From the NCBI GenBank assembly GCA_963664935.2, contig CAXXSE010000002.1:186001-250000 (forward strand): 64,000 nt of DNA. Direction: 5' to 3'. Positions 55,194 through 63,572 of the stretch are shown here, in pieces. This DNA is from G963664935 sp963664935 (GTDB taxonomy: Bacteria; Pseudomonadota; Gammaproteobacteria; Methylococcales; G963664935). How positions within the stretch are numbered: the stretch's first letter is position 1; each line of letters starts with the position of its first letter. The notes under the pieces are model-generated. The model searched no databases. It had not been told where the DNA came from and was given only the letters and a program-made list of their open reading frames with translations. The position numbers and the translations under genes were made by a program.

Positions 55194-56663
55194 ATGCATA
55201 AACGCTACAAACCAGGACCTACTGCATTAATTCTAAGCTCTGTGTTCCTGTTTTTTGCTTTCCGCGCCATGGCCGATAACAGGGTCGTATTGCCCGATTT
55301 TGGCGATTCATCAGGAAGTATTATTTCGCCGGTGCAGGATAAAGAGCTGGGCGAGGCTTTTTTTCGAAGTGTCCATTCCCGGCTCCGTGTCAATCAAGAC
55401 CCGGAAATCCAAGACTTTATTCAATCGTTGGGCCACAAGCTCACCGCTGAAAGCGACGCGCCGGGGCGCCCCTTTCATTTTTTCGTGCTTCTAGAACCCG
55501 TTATCAACGCTTTCGCGGGACCTGGCGGATATATCGGTATTAACTCCGGTTTGATAATTATCACCGAATCTGAAAGCGAATTGGCATCGGTTATCGCCCA
55601 CGAAATTGCCCATGTAACCCAGCGTCATTTAAACCGGGCTTTCGAAGCTGCCAATCGCCTTTCAATACCGATGGCCGCGGCAACCTTAGCGGCTATTTTA
55701 ATCGGCACGCAATCCGGCGATGCCGGCCTTGCCGCATTGGCCGCGGTACAAGCCGGCAGCGCCCAATATCAAATAAATTTCACCCGCGATAACGAAAAAG
55801 AGGCGGATAGGATCGGTATCCAAATTCTTTCCCGTGCAAACTTTAACCCCAGAAGCATGCCGGTATTTTTTCAGCGATTGCAGCAATCCAGCCGCTATTA
55901 TGGTAAAAACATTCCCGAATTTCTGCGAACCCATCCGGTCACCGCTTCCCGTGTGGCCGACACCCTTGGCCGCGCTGAAAAGTATCCCTACCGGCAATTT
56001 CCAAACTCTTTCGTTTACGAATTGAGCAAGGCGAAACTTCGGGTTTTAACCGCGAAAACCCCACAGTCCGCGATCGATTTTTTCACTTCCAGATTAGATC
56101 GAGGAACATCGGAACAGCGCTTGGTAACTCAATACGGGCTTGCACTGGCACTTCTTACAAAAAAACAATATAAGAAAGCCAACGAAATCTTGCGTAATCT
56201 CTTTGAAACATACCCGGAGAGTTCCCGGATCGCCAATGCGTTGGGCCAGACGATCACCAAATCCGGAAATTTGAAGAAAGGACTGAATTTCTACGAATCC
56301 GCCCTCAAACATTTTCCTGGAAATTATGGGATTACTCTGGCCTATGTCGATCTACTCCTTAAATCTGGAAAACCGGCTAAGGCGGAAAATATTTTGCTTC
56401 AATATACCCAAAACCAGGCGCCAACTTTGGATATATACGAATTACTAGCCCAAACTTATGACGCTTTGGGAAAATCGGCCCAATCCCATCGCTATATCGC
56501 CGAATACTATTATCAAGCCGGACACACGCGTTCAGCGATTACCCAAATCAAGATTGCCCGAAAGGCCGCGAAAAATGACTTCTACCTTACGGCAATTTTG
56601 GACGCCCGCCGAAAATTATTCGAGCAAGAAGAAAAAGATCGGAATGAAAGGAAGTTGTTTTGA
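55194..56663 (+). CDS. bepA: Periplasmic M48 metalloprotease/TPR chaperone BepA (YfgC)
   Basis: BepA helps outer-membrane protein assembly, notably LptD, and degrades misfolded clients. The ATG at 55194 opens a signal peptide (TALILSSVFLFFAFRAMA), giving 489 residues, near the E. coli length. The peptidase domain has INAFAGPGGYIGINSGLI, the zinc motif VIAHEIAHVTQRH and a third ligand in DNEKEADRIGI. The C-terminal half is TPR-like (YESALKHFPGNYGITLAYVD). Confidence 0.94.
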   Translation: MHKRYKPGPTALILSSVFLFFAFRAMADNRVVLPDFGDSSGSIISPVQDKELGEAFFRSVHSRLRVNQDPEIQDFIQSLGHKLTAESDAPGRPFHFFVLLEPVINAFAGPGGYIGINSGLIIITESESELASVIAHEIAHVTQRHLNRAFEAANRLSIPMAAATLAAILIGTQSGDAGLAALAAVQAGSAQYQINFTRDNEKEADRIGIQILSRANFNPRSMPVFFQRLQQSSRYYGKNIPEFLRTHPVTASRVADTLGRAEKYPYRQFPNSFVYELSKAKLRVLTAKTPQSAIDFFTSRLDRGTSEQRLVTQYGLALALLTKKQYKKANEILRNLFETYPESSRIANALGQTITKSGNLKKGLNFYESALKHFPGNYGITLAYVDLLLKSGKPAKAENILLQYTQNQAPTLDIYELLAQTYDALGKSAQSHRYIAEYYYQAGHTRSAITQIKIARKAAKNDFYLTAILDARRKLFEQEEKDRNERKLF

Positions 56664-56745
56664 GCCAAGTTGTCATTGAATGGTGGCTTCGCGTGAAAAA
56701 TTCGCTCGTCCAAATCGAAAGTAAAAACACATGTAGAAGTCACTT

Positions 56746-58002
56746 ATGTTTGATAATACACCAGATATCATAAAACAAATCACCCTTGGCGAAGACTCTG
56801 TTCTCGAACTGAAAACCGTCGAAATCAGCGGGAGCAAAATCACTGGTCCGCATCGAAACAGCATGGCGGACGAACTTGCGGCCATGGCCAATACTCATAC
56901 CGGTGTTGTCCTGCTGGGCGTAGATGATAAAACAAAGGTCATACATGGTGTTCCAGGTAACAAGCTGGATATCGTCGAAACATGGTTACGACACATCTGT
57001 AATGACCTGGTTGAGCCGCCATTGGATTGTGTCATTCGTAAGATGCGAATCACGACGGAACATGGCATTGATAAGGTGATTATTTACGTTGACGTTCCTA
57101 GAAGCCTTTTTGTGCATCAAAGTCCGGGCGGCTATTTCCGGCGGGTCGACAGTTCAAAACGACAGATGAAGCCGGATGTGTTGGCGCGCTTGTTTCAGCA
57201 ACGCAGCCAAACCCGATTGATTCGTTTCGACGAACAGATTCTACCAAATGCAAAATTCAATGATCTTGATCCCAAACTATGGAAACGGTTTAGAACGGTT
57301 ATCTCCCCAGCAAATGACCAAGAGTTCCTGGAAAAGATGAAACTGATTACCAAGGATGATGAGAATGTTCTTCGCCCTACGGTGAGCGGCATATTAATGG
57401 CAAGCGATGCTCCGGAATCGTTTATATCGAGCGCTTTTATACAGGCTGTCTGTTATCGCGGCGCTGAGCGAAACGCGGCCTATCAACTGGATGCCAAGGA
57501 TATTACCGGATCTTTAGATGCTCAGATTCAGGAAGCTTGTAAGTTCGTAGAACGAAACATGAGAGTTTATGCCATCAAAGCGCCGAACCGAATCGAGACG
57601 CCTCAATTTTCCATGAATGCCGTGTTCGAGGCCGTAGTGAATGCGGTGGTTCATAGGGACTACTCCATTTATGGGTCGAAGATCAGGCTGCATCTCTTTG
57701 CGGATAGGCTGGAAATTTTCTCTCCAGGCAGCATTCCAAACACAATGACCGTTGACAGACTTTCGGAACGGCAATCAGCGCGTAACGAATTGCTCAGTTC
57801 CCTACTGGCCCGCTGTCCGATGAACGTCAACGCCATTGGCAGTCAGCGAAGTTTTATCATGGATAAACGTGGCGAAGGAGTACCGATCATCATCACCGAA
57901 AGCGAGAAGCTTTCTCAACGTAAACCGGAATATCTTGTTCTGGATGACGCCGAGCTCAAATTAACCGTCTTTGCCGCAAAACCACCACATGGAGAGGATT
58001 GA
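56746..58002 (+). CDS. AlbA_2/Schlafen-type ATP-binding protein
   Basis: The 418-residue protein has an N-terminal AlbA_2 domain (LGEDSVLELKTVEISGSKIT, then DELAAMANTHTGVVLLGVDD) and a C-terminal GHKL ATPase-like domain (NAVFEAVVNAVVHRDYS, then DRLEIFSPGSIPNTM). Such proteins are called putative DNA-binding or transcriptional regulators and are frequent in mobile and defence islands. It lies just left of the cassette array on the opposite strand and is not flanked by attC sites of its own. Confidence 0.85.
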   Translation: MFDNTPDIIKQITLGEDSVLELKTVEISGSKITGPHRNSMADELAAMANTHTGVVLLGVDDKTKVIHGVPGNKLDIVETWLRHICNDLVEPPLDCVIRKMRITTEHGIDKVIIYVDVPRSLFVHQSPGGYFRRVDSSKRQMKPDVLARLFQQRSQTRLIRFDEQILPNAKFNDLDPKLWKRFRTVISPANDQEFLEKMKLITKDDENVLRPTVSGILMASDAPESFISSAFIQAVCYRGAERNAAYQLDAKDITGSLDAQIQEACKFVERNMRVYAIKAPNRIETPQFSMNAVFEAVVNAVVHRDYSIYGSKIRLHLFADRLEIFSPGSIPNTMTVDRLSERQSARNELLSSLLARCPMNVNAIGSQRSFIMDKRGEGVPIIITESEKLSQRKPEYLVLDDAELKLTVFAAKPPHGED

Positions 58003-58271
58003 AACTGAATCCGTGACTCCTTCATACTCTCTAAGATCCACGGTCTTAAGTTAGGTTATGCTACCGACTAGACGTGTCAGTTTCGAGCGCTGGCGTGTTT
58101 CGTCTCGGTTTTTCTCTGCGGTAAACGACATGAGCTAGAAACAAATTTGTCTGCGCAGTCTCTTTGAGACTCTTTAACTTTTGGGACAGTAAAAACTCGT
58201 AATTATGTGATGTCATGTAAATTTGGTTCCTTGAAATGCCTCGGTTTGTTATTACAATCGTTGACTTAAAA

Positions 58272-58370
58272 ACCTAACGCCTGCTTCAGTTGACATAAAA
58301 AGGGGCGCATTTTTTTACCTCAGCAAAAAAAGTGACGCTTTTTACGGTCAGCTGGATGCAAATGCTTGGA
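58272..58370 (-). other. attC-like recombination site, last cassette
   Basis: On the minus strand the segment starts right after the stop of the upstream gene (TCCAAGCATTTGC) and ends CAGGCGTTAGGT, with GTTAGGT matching the R'' consensus GTTRRRY. The two sides form an imperfect inverted repeat: CAGCTGACCGTAAAAAGC on one side pairs with GCGCCCC-TTTTTATGTCAACTG on the other. The size (99 bp), the position 6 bp after a gene stop and the orientation equal to that of the two sites at 59185 and 60735 support attC. The R' end is degenerate. Confidence 0.7.
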
Positions 58371-58375
58371 ACTCT

Positions 58376-58999
58376 TCAATTAATGTACGGCATATACCTA
58401 TAGTACTTTGGAATACTGTCCAAACGAATATGCAACCAAGATATACCGCCTCCAGCTACCGAAACCCACGTTGGATTCTCGGACAACTGTATTTTCACTT
58501 GGCGAGCAGATACTTTCCATAATGTGCGTTGCTGGTCAATTGGAGCCTCTCTAAAGAACTCGGCAAGCCCACTGTAATTAGCATCTTTTCTATAAGGTGA
58601 AGGAACTATCAGAATTGCATCATGGCCTAAGTTCGGAAATGTTACTATTCCGTTATTTGTAGTACTGATATCAAAATACTGACTATATGTTTCAAGATGA
58701 GGTTTTTGGGACGCTCTAGGAGTATTGAGCAAAACGAACTCGAATGGGCGGTCAATCAGATTAGTTGAGACAGGTGGAGTTTCCCAAATATACGAATCAA
58801 AACCACATTTTTTAAAAATTGACAAATAAAAATCTACAAAATCTTGATCACGTTCCCATAGATCCAAAACTTTCCGATAGTCTAGTTCCATGCCTGCTTT
58901 TCTTAAACGGTACTTTAATAGATTTCTGTTGTTCTCTGATTTTGCCAGTGCATCGAATCCATTTGCACGAACAATGTGTTCGTCGTTGTATCCCATCAT
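58376..58999 (-). CDS. Cassette gene, DUF6940-like protein of unknown function
   Basis: The 207-residue protein contains W-x-R-D-Q-D-F-V-D-F-Y, WETPP, a FEFVLLNTPRAS strand, VTFPNLGHDAILIVPSPYR, LAEFFREAPIDQQRTLWK and a C-terminal SVAGGGISWLHIRLDSIPKY. I associate this pattern with the uncharacterised DUF6940 family; the name should be checked. Its stop is 6 bp before the attC-like site at 58370, so it is a cassette gene read on the minus strand. The ATG at 58999 is preceded by AAGGA. It overlaps in another frame a small membrane-segment reading frame. Confidence 0.65.
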   Translation of the reverse strand: MMGYNDEHIVRANGFDALAKSENNRNLLKYRLRKAGMELDYRKVLDLWERDQDFVDFYLSIFKKCGFDSYIWETPPVSTNLIDRPFEFVLLNTPRASQKPHLETYSQYFDISTTNNGIVTFPNLGHDAILIVPSPYRKDANYSGLAEFFREAPIDQQRTLWKVSARQVKIQLSENPTWVSVAGGGISWLHIRLDSIPKYYRYMPYIN

Positions 59000-59174
59000 C
59001 CTTATCAGTAATTAAATGTGATTTAGAGTATTGTTTCTTCGGGTCTGAGGTAGCCAGAACGTCTCGCCATTTTAATATTAAATCTGCCAGATTTTTCCCA
59101 AATACAACAAATGCAGTAGCACCAGCACATGCTGATAGAAAATAAGGCCATTTATCTATGAGGTAAGCTAGCAA
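58848..59174 (-). CDS. Putative small membrane protein at the start of the cassette, overlapping the DUF6940-like gene
   Basis: A TTG at 59174, about 10 bp after the attC-like site at 59185, opens MLAYLIDKWPYFLSACAGAT, a single membrane segment, then GKNLADLILKWRDVLATSDP. The frame continues beyond the ATG of the next gene (58999) in a different frame, and from there its sequence looks random. Either it is a short membrane peptide, or it is the real N-terminus of the next protein separated by a frameshift near 59000 (total length 799 bp, one base off a multiple of three). I cannot decide. Confidence 0.35.
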   Translation of the reverse strand: MLAYLIDKWPYFLSACAGATAFVVFGKNLADLILKWRDVLATSDPKKQYSKSHLITDKDDGIQRRTHCSCKWIRCTGKIREQQKSIKVPFKKSRHGTRLSESFGSMGT

Positions 59175-59184
59175 ATTTAGATGC

Positions 59185-59310
59185 TACTAACGTTTAGCTA
59201 ACCTGAGCAAAACATCTCAGAGACTCGAAAAGTGCATGGAACTTTCAATTTAACCACCCAACCTAATAAAGAATCAAATGTTTTGCTTCAGGCTGAGCGC
59301 CGTGTTATGT
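59185..59310 (-). other. attC-like recombination site between the two cassettes
   Basis: On the minus strand it starts ACATAACACGGCGCTCAGCC, 12 bp after the stop of the methyltransferase gene, and ends AGCTAAACGTTAGTAG. The arms pair over CCTGAAGCAAAACAT and ATGTTTTGCTCAGG with an extrahelical base, and ACATAAC at one end and GTTAGTA at the other correspond to R' and R''. The centre is long and variable, as in chromosomal integron attC sites. The R'' is imperfect (GTTAGTA). Confidence 0.68.
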
Positions 59311-59535
59311 GATTTTCGAAATCATTTGTATGCAATAAATACCATTTGATGACAATGGTAAGGATCAATCTTTTCAAAAATGGGTTGAAAAATATTAGGA
59401 AGTGGATATAAGCCAAATCCATATCCTTGTACTTTGGAAAACCCTATCATCTGCAAATATTTTTTTAATACCAGATAACTGAAAACTACTAGATGTCGAT
59501 GGACCTGAGTATCCGATTCAGTATCCAAAATCAAG

Positions 59536-60182
59536 TACCACCCGCAGAGCGGGTGGTTTGAGGAAGCCCCTTCAAAGGGGGCTAAAACATAAGTAAGCCC
59601 CATAGGGGCTTAAGAACCCGCCAATTCAGTTTAATTAATCAAATAAATCTAATTGCTCTAACCGACGATCCTTTTCTTCTTGATTCCGTATATAGTTTCT
59701 TATCTTTTCCTCATCCAAGCCAACGGTACTTACACAATATCCCGTTGACCAAAAATGAAATCCTTTACTACTAAGGTACTCCCCAATGTAGTCTCTGTGA
59801 ATCCTCACCGCTGACTTGCCTTTTATTCGACCCACTGTATTGGCAACACTATATTTGGGTGGGATGCTCAAGCATAAATGAACATGCTCCGGCATCGCAT
59901 GTCCTTCTACTAATTCCACTCCAAATTGATGACACAGCTCTTTCAAAATCGATCCTATATCTTTTCTCAATGCACCATATATTGATTTTTTTCGATATTT
60001 CGGTACGATCACGATGTGGTATCGACAATACCATCTTACATGGCTCTGACTTTGCCATTCTCTCATTTTAATTCTCCTCTTTACCTTGGCGGGTTCTGAG
60101 GAGAATTTATCAGTATTTACGCTGGAACGGCAGAGCCTATTTGCATCGCACCGGCAGAGCCGGTGGCTTAATATTAGGAGTT
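59536..60182 (-). mobile_element. IS200-family element, apparently complete, inserted in a cassette gene
   Basis: The 647-bp element carries tnpA on the minus strand. One end begins TACCACCCGCAGAGCGGGTGG (hairpin) and the other ends GGTGGCTTAATATTAGGAGTT after the hairpin GGCAGAGCC...CGGTGG. There is no target duplication; the flanking ATCAAG is the same as at the maf insertion. The element is the only copy here with a full transposase and is therefore the likely source of the activity that moved the shorter relatives at 11731, 60879 and 62831. Confidence 0.88.
59635..60066 (-). CDS. tnpA: IS200 transposase TnpA (Y1 HUH)
   Basis: TnpA of IS200/IS605 elements excises and inserts single-stranded DNA using a tyrosine nucleophile. 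This 143-residue protein starts MREWQSQSHVRWYCRYHIVI, has the HUH motif in AMPEHVHLCLSI and the catalytic Tyr region STGYCVSTVGLDEEKIRNYI. No tnpB accompanies it. The frame is intact and has the normal length, so it is likely active. Confidence 0.93.
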   Translation of the reverse strand: MREWQSQSHVRWYCRYHIVIVPKYRKKSIYGALRKDIGSILKELCHQFGVELVEGHAMPEHVHLCLSIPPKYSVANTVGRIKGKSAVRIHRDYIGEYLSSKGFHFWSTGYCVSTVGLDEEKIRNYIRNQEEKDRRLEQLDLFD

Positions 60183-60734
60183 AAACTATCAGAACTTACC
60201 TTAAAAACTTCTTCTGTCTTCATCAATAGATCTGAATCCGGATGTGGCCCACTTGATGGCATTTTGCCTGCCAAAATAAGTATTACAGTGAAATAAGTAC
60301 TGATATTTGGTGTCAATAATACTAGCTTTACATCCGCTCTTAATACTCGATGATATTCTTTCATAAACTGACACCCATTAAGCAAATGCTCCAATACGGA
60401 AAGGGCGTATACGCATGTAAACTTATCGTCTTCATATGGCAGAGTTCTATTGAGATCGCCTTGTTGAATATTTAAGCCTTTTTCACGATCTATAGTTACA
60501 CATTTTTCATTCCACTCAATACCAAAGTACTGTTCTTTCGTTAACGGAATTTCTTTATATCGTTTTTCATAGACCCAACCTATGTTGGCACCACAATCTA
60601 AATATATTCCGCCTTTATCAAAGGCCGAAATAATCTCACGATAAGCTAGGTCATATGCTTTTTCCATTGTTCTCTGATATAGCGCCTTAAAATACCTTTT
60701 CAACATTACTCTCTATCTCGATTTATGTTTTAAC

Positions 60735-60834
60735 ACATAACGCCTGCATAACCGGCAGGCAAAAGTGGCGCGTCTTTTTGCGAAGGCAAAAAGTGTGCGA
60801 CTTTTGCCTGTCCGAGTTCATGCACTCGTTATGT
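60735..60834 (-). other. attC-like recombination site, best conserved of three
   Basis: On the minus strand it runs from ACATAACGAGTGCATGAACT to ATGCAGGCGTTATGT, so the outer 8 bp (ACATAACG / CGTTATGT) are perfectly complementary and correspond to the R' and R'' boxes. The inner arms, GACAGGCAAAAGTCGC and GCGCCACTTTTGCCTGCC, pair with a few unpaired bases, and the centre (CTTTTTGCCTTCGCAAAAAG) is itself a hairpin. Length, imperfect symmetry and the GGCGTTATGT end are as in attC sites. It belongs to a cassette whose gene lay to the right and has been lost to the adjacent insertion. Confidence 0.82.
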
Positions 60835-60878
60835 ATATTTTGTATAACCTCACTCATTTATGCACAGTCAAATAATAT

Positions 60879-61180
60879 AACTCCTTACATTAAGCCACCG
60901 GCTCTGCCGGTGCGATGCAAATAGGCTCTGCCGTTCCAGCGTAAAGATTTGTTAAATTCACTTGGTCATCCGTCAAGGTAATAAGAAGAATTGGATCACG
61001 CTGAAACATCGGAAAAAACAATAGATGGAACATTAAGGGATTAATATTCAGAGCAGTTTCAAAAATATGTTTCCAGTTTGATGTGGAATTATTTATTGAA
61101 AGTTATGCTAGTTCTTTGGGGTTGAGGATTCCACCTAAATATAAGCTCTTAGCCCCCTTCAAGGGGGCTTCCTCAAACCA
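60879..61180 (-). mobile_element. Truncated non-autonomous IS200-related element (inverted copy)
   Basis: This is the reverse complement of the element in maf (11731-12050), nearly identical over about 300 bp, starting AACTCCTTACATTAAGCCAC at its outer end. Its inner end lacks the 18-base first hairpin arm (TACCACCCGCATAGCGGG) and is joined to the left end of an IS4 copy at 61179-61180. It forms an inverted repeat with 62831-63131. Confidence 0.85.
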
Positions 61181-62833
61181 TAGGTGTTAACTTAACAAAT
61201 ATTATATAGAATAAACAACAGGTAATGGGTTTGACGAAAGCATTTCAGCCGAGTGAGTCAGGCAAGTCCTCTGTGGGCGCTGGAACACCGGAATTCCTTA
61301 TGCCGGTACTGGCGCGATAGTCAGGTGGAAAACAGTAGACAAAGGACACGCATATCTTTATTCTCATCATATTTTGATTTGTTGTTTTTAGGATTGAGTA
61401 TAAATATGCCCATTGATATTGATGTATCCATTTTGAATCGTTTTTTTGCAGAAACAAAATCCTAGCCTCGGCGAAGGCCTGCGGATTTATCCAGCGATTG
61501 CGCAAGCTCGATCCCTTCGAGTTCTTTATCGCACTCACCTTCGGTGCGCTTAAATCAGATACACTCACCCTGAATAGTTTGGCGGATGAAATCCCGAGTG
61601 ATCTTTCACGAACGGGCATTTACCGTCGATTTACCCAGCAAGCCAGTGCCTTTATGAAAGCAATGGTGGCTGATTTTATGGCGATTTTAAAGACCGAAGG
61701 TCGAACCCTTGAGGTCGCGGCACTGAAGTATTTTACGGCGGTCAATATCATCGATTCAACCTCCTGGAAACTGTCCGGAGGGCTCGCGGCCGTATTTCCG
61801 GGCTATCACCATGCCGGATGCAAAGTACAGCTCATGTTCGATTATTTGACCGGTACGGTTAACCTGGTCGATTTAAAGAAACAAACTGCCACCGACCAAA
61901 ACTATGCCCGGGTCTTAGCGGAACAACTGCAAACCGGTGCGCTGTATTTATTCTATATGGGCTACACCGTGGCTGACGCACTCGCCGCCATCGATGCAGC
62001 AGATGCCTTCTTTTTATCCCGCTTCAACAGCTTCGGTTTAAACCTGTATCGTCAAGGGCCTAACGGTTTTGAGAAAATCAATTTGTTCGACGAAATCCAG
62101 TACTTAACACATCAACAAACGGGCCTCGATTGGGCCGTGTGGGTCGGCAATAAAACGCACAAAACACAGGCTCGCCTATTACTCACCCGAATGCCCGAAG
62201 AAATCGCTAACCGACGTCGACAAAGCGCCAAACAAGCCGCGCACAAGCGCGGCAAGGTTCCCAGCCAACAAACGTTGTGCCTGTGTGACTGGGGTCTATG
62301 GATCACCAATATCCCCGAATCCTATCACGGCATGGATATGCCTCAATTGCTCGCCCTATATCCGTTGCGCTGGTCCGTTGAGCTTTTTTTTAAGCAGATG
62401 AAATCAACCTTGAAACTTCAGCACACCACAGTACAAAGTAATGCTCATCGACTCACCTGCGAGGTCCTTGGAACCTGTATTGTTGCCCTGTTTATCACCT
62501 TCTGCTATTCCTGTGCCCGCGCCCAGGCTTGGCGCCAGATGCAATGCGAAATCAGTTTCGATAAAACCGCAAAACACTTTCGCCGACATGTTGCACCACT
62601 CGTTGACATCCTCTACCACCATACTCTCGACCGGTTAGCTGTCTATATGATTGACTATCTGAACGGCATCTTGGTCCGTTGCATTAAAACACGCCAACCC
62701 AGCCGATCTAACTCCCTGGATGAATTCATTCAACCAAGCCGCTATCGGGATTATCGATTCTTCTCCGTTCCGATCAATTCTACGCCCCGGAGTATTGGCT
62801 TAGAGGCCTTTGAGGCTTAAGTTAACACCTATG
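61179..62833 (+). mobile_element. IS4-family insertion sequence with 17-bp terminal inverted repeats
   Basis: CATAGGTGTTAACTTAA at 61179-61195 and its perfect inverted copy at 62817-62833 bound a 1.65-kb element containing one transposase gene. The right repeat includes the transposase stop codon. On both sides the flank is the same sequence (TGGTTTGAGGAAG, inverted), belonging to two head-to-head IS200-related elements, so the whole 60879-63131 is one large symmetrical structure. Confidence 0.83.
61407..62820 (+). CDS. IS4-family transposase with a frameshift near the N-terminus
   Basis: The main frame from about 61459 contains KACGFIQRLRKLDPFEFFIA, a DDE Asp in NIIDSTSWKLSGG, and the IS4 signature Y-(2)-R-(3)-E-(6)-K in YPLRWSVELFFKQMKSTLKL. 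The natural start appears to be the ATG at 61407 (MPIDIDVSILNRFFAETK), which runs into a TAG; one extra A in the AACAAAATCC tract would join it to the main frame. A TTG at 61498 could otherwise initiate a shorter protein. So the gene is frameshifted or the A-tract is misread. Confidence 0.8.
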
Positions 62834-63131
62834 GTTTGAGGAAGCCCCTTGAAGGGGCTAAGAGCTTATATTTAGGTGGAATCCTCAACCCCAAAGAACT
62901 AGCATAACTTTCAATAAATAATTCCACATCAAACTGGAAACATATTTTTGAAACTGCTCTGAATATTAATCCCTTAATGTTCCATCTATTGTTTTTTCCG
63001 ATGTTTCAGCGTGATCCAATTCTTCTTATTACCTTGACGGATGACCAAGTGAATTTAACAAATCTTTACGCTGGAACGGCAGAGCCTATTTGCATCGCAC
63101 CGGCAGAGCCGGTGGCTTAATGTAAGGAGTT
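62831..63131 (+). mobile_element. Truncated non-autonomous IS200-related element (direct copy), cutting hipA
   Basis: The sequence from TGGTTTGAGGAAGCC to AATGTAAGGAGTT repeats the maf element almost exactly, apart from a shorter second hairpin (GCCCCTTGAAGGGGC). Its first 18 bases are missing, where the IS4 copy begins. Its right end directly abuts the 3' side of a hipA fragment, so it probably destroyed that gene. Confidence 0.85.
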
Positions 63132-63550
63132 AGCCGCAATTGCTTGCCATCCCAAAATGCCGCATGGTTGCGCGCATGATCATCGGTATTTCCCGATAAG
63201 ATATTAAATACCAAGCGAGAGAAGAGCTCTTTGAGTGTATCAGTAGGATCGACAAATCGAAATCTAATGATCTCCGCAAAAATTTCATAGCTCGCGTGTC
63301 GCGCCATCATGTCACCGAGCGCAAAAAGCGTTAACGCTGATACCATAGCTTTACGCTGCCAACCTGGCTCCGCCTTTTGCCGATCAAAACGCTCAATCAA
63401 TAAAACATCTTTGTGGGAAGCTTTAGCAAGCTTTACTGGCGCAACACCCAGACCAGCACGCTCAGCCAAGCGCATGGCGATAAATTCCGCTTTTACCACG
63501 CTATAAAGGTCAGAGCTCGAAGAAAACTTAGCAACATTAAGCCGATGCAT
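63132..63550 (-). pseudogene. HipA-type kinase toxin, internal fragment
   Basis: The frame encodes the centre of a HipA-like kinase: VAKFSSSSDLYSVVKAEFIA, LLIERFDR, and ILSGNTDDHARNHAAFWDGK with the catalytic N-T-D-D-H block. The C-terminal lobe is missing because an IS200-related element begins at 63131, and the N-terminal domain is missing because homology starts at about H-R-L-N (63550), next to a hairpin (AAGCCGATGC / GCATCGGCTT, 63539-63572). HipA proteins phosphorylate targets to induce persistence and are paired with HipB; neither HipB nor a complete HipA remains. Confidence 0.8.
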
Positions 63551-63572
63551 ATCGATAGATTTGCATCGGCTT
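63539..63572. repeat. Hairpin at the truncated hipA N-terminal side
   Basis: AAGCCGATGC and GCATCGGCTT pair perfectly over 10 bp around a 14-base loop exactly where HipA homology ends. It could be an end of a mobile element that removed the N-terminal part of the gene. Confidence 0.5.

Larger units (their letters stand above)
59322..60706 (-). pseudogene. Cassette gene, class I SAM methyltransferase interrupted by an IS200 element
   Basis: The 5' part (60706-60183) encodes IYLDCGANIGWVYEKR (SAM-binding motif I), VYALSVLEHLLNG and KLVLLTPNISTYFT. An IS200 copy occupies 59536-60182. The 3' part (59535-59322) continues with LILDTESDTQVHRHLVVFSY and GFSKVQGYGFGLYPLP, the C-terminal block expected for methyltransferases of this type. 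Joining both parts gives 738 bp, an uninterrupted 245-residue protein. Flanking attC-like sites at 59185-59310 and 60735-60834 show that it is an integron cassette gene. The substrate is unknown, perhaps a sugar or lipid. Confidence 0.82.

Noticed and set aside
58040..58080. A further attC-like motif (GTTAGGTTATGC near 58052)
   Set aside because: No inverted partner box or paired arms could be found within 150 bp, and no gene ends beside it in the right orientation.
59322..59603. A 93-residue minus-strand frame as an independent gene
   Set aside because: Its N-terminal residues come from the IS200 end and the rest is the C-terminal part of the interrupted methyltransferase.
60137..63134. Shared C-terminal tail (IKPPALPVRCK) of the methyltransferase and HipA fragments, as if a conserved domain
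   Set aside because: Both frames simply read into the same end of IS200-type elements; the tail is not part of either protein family.
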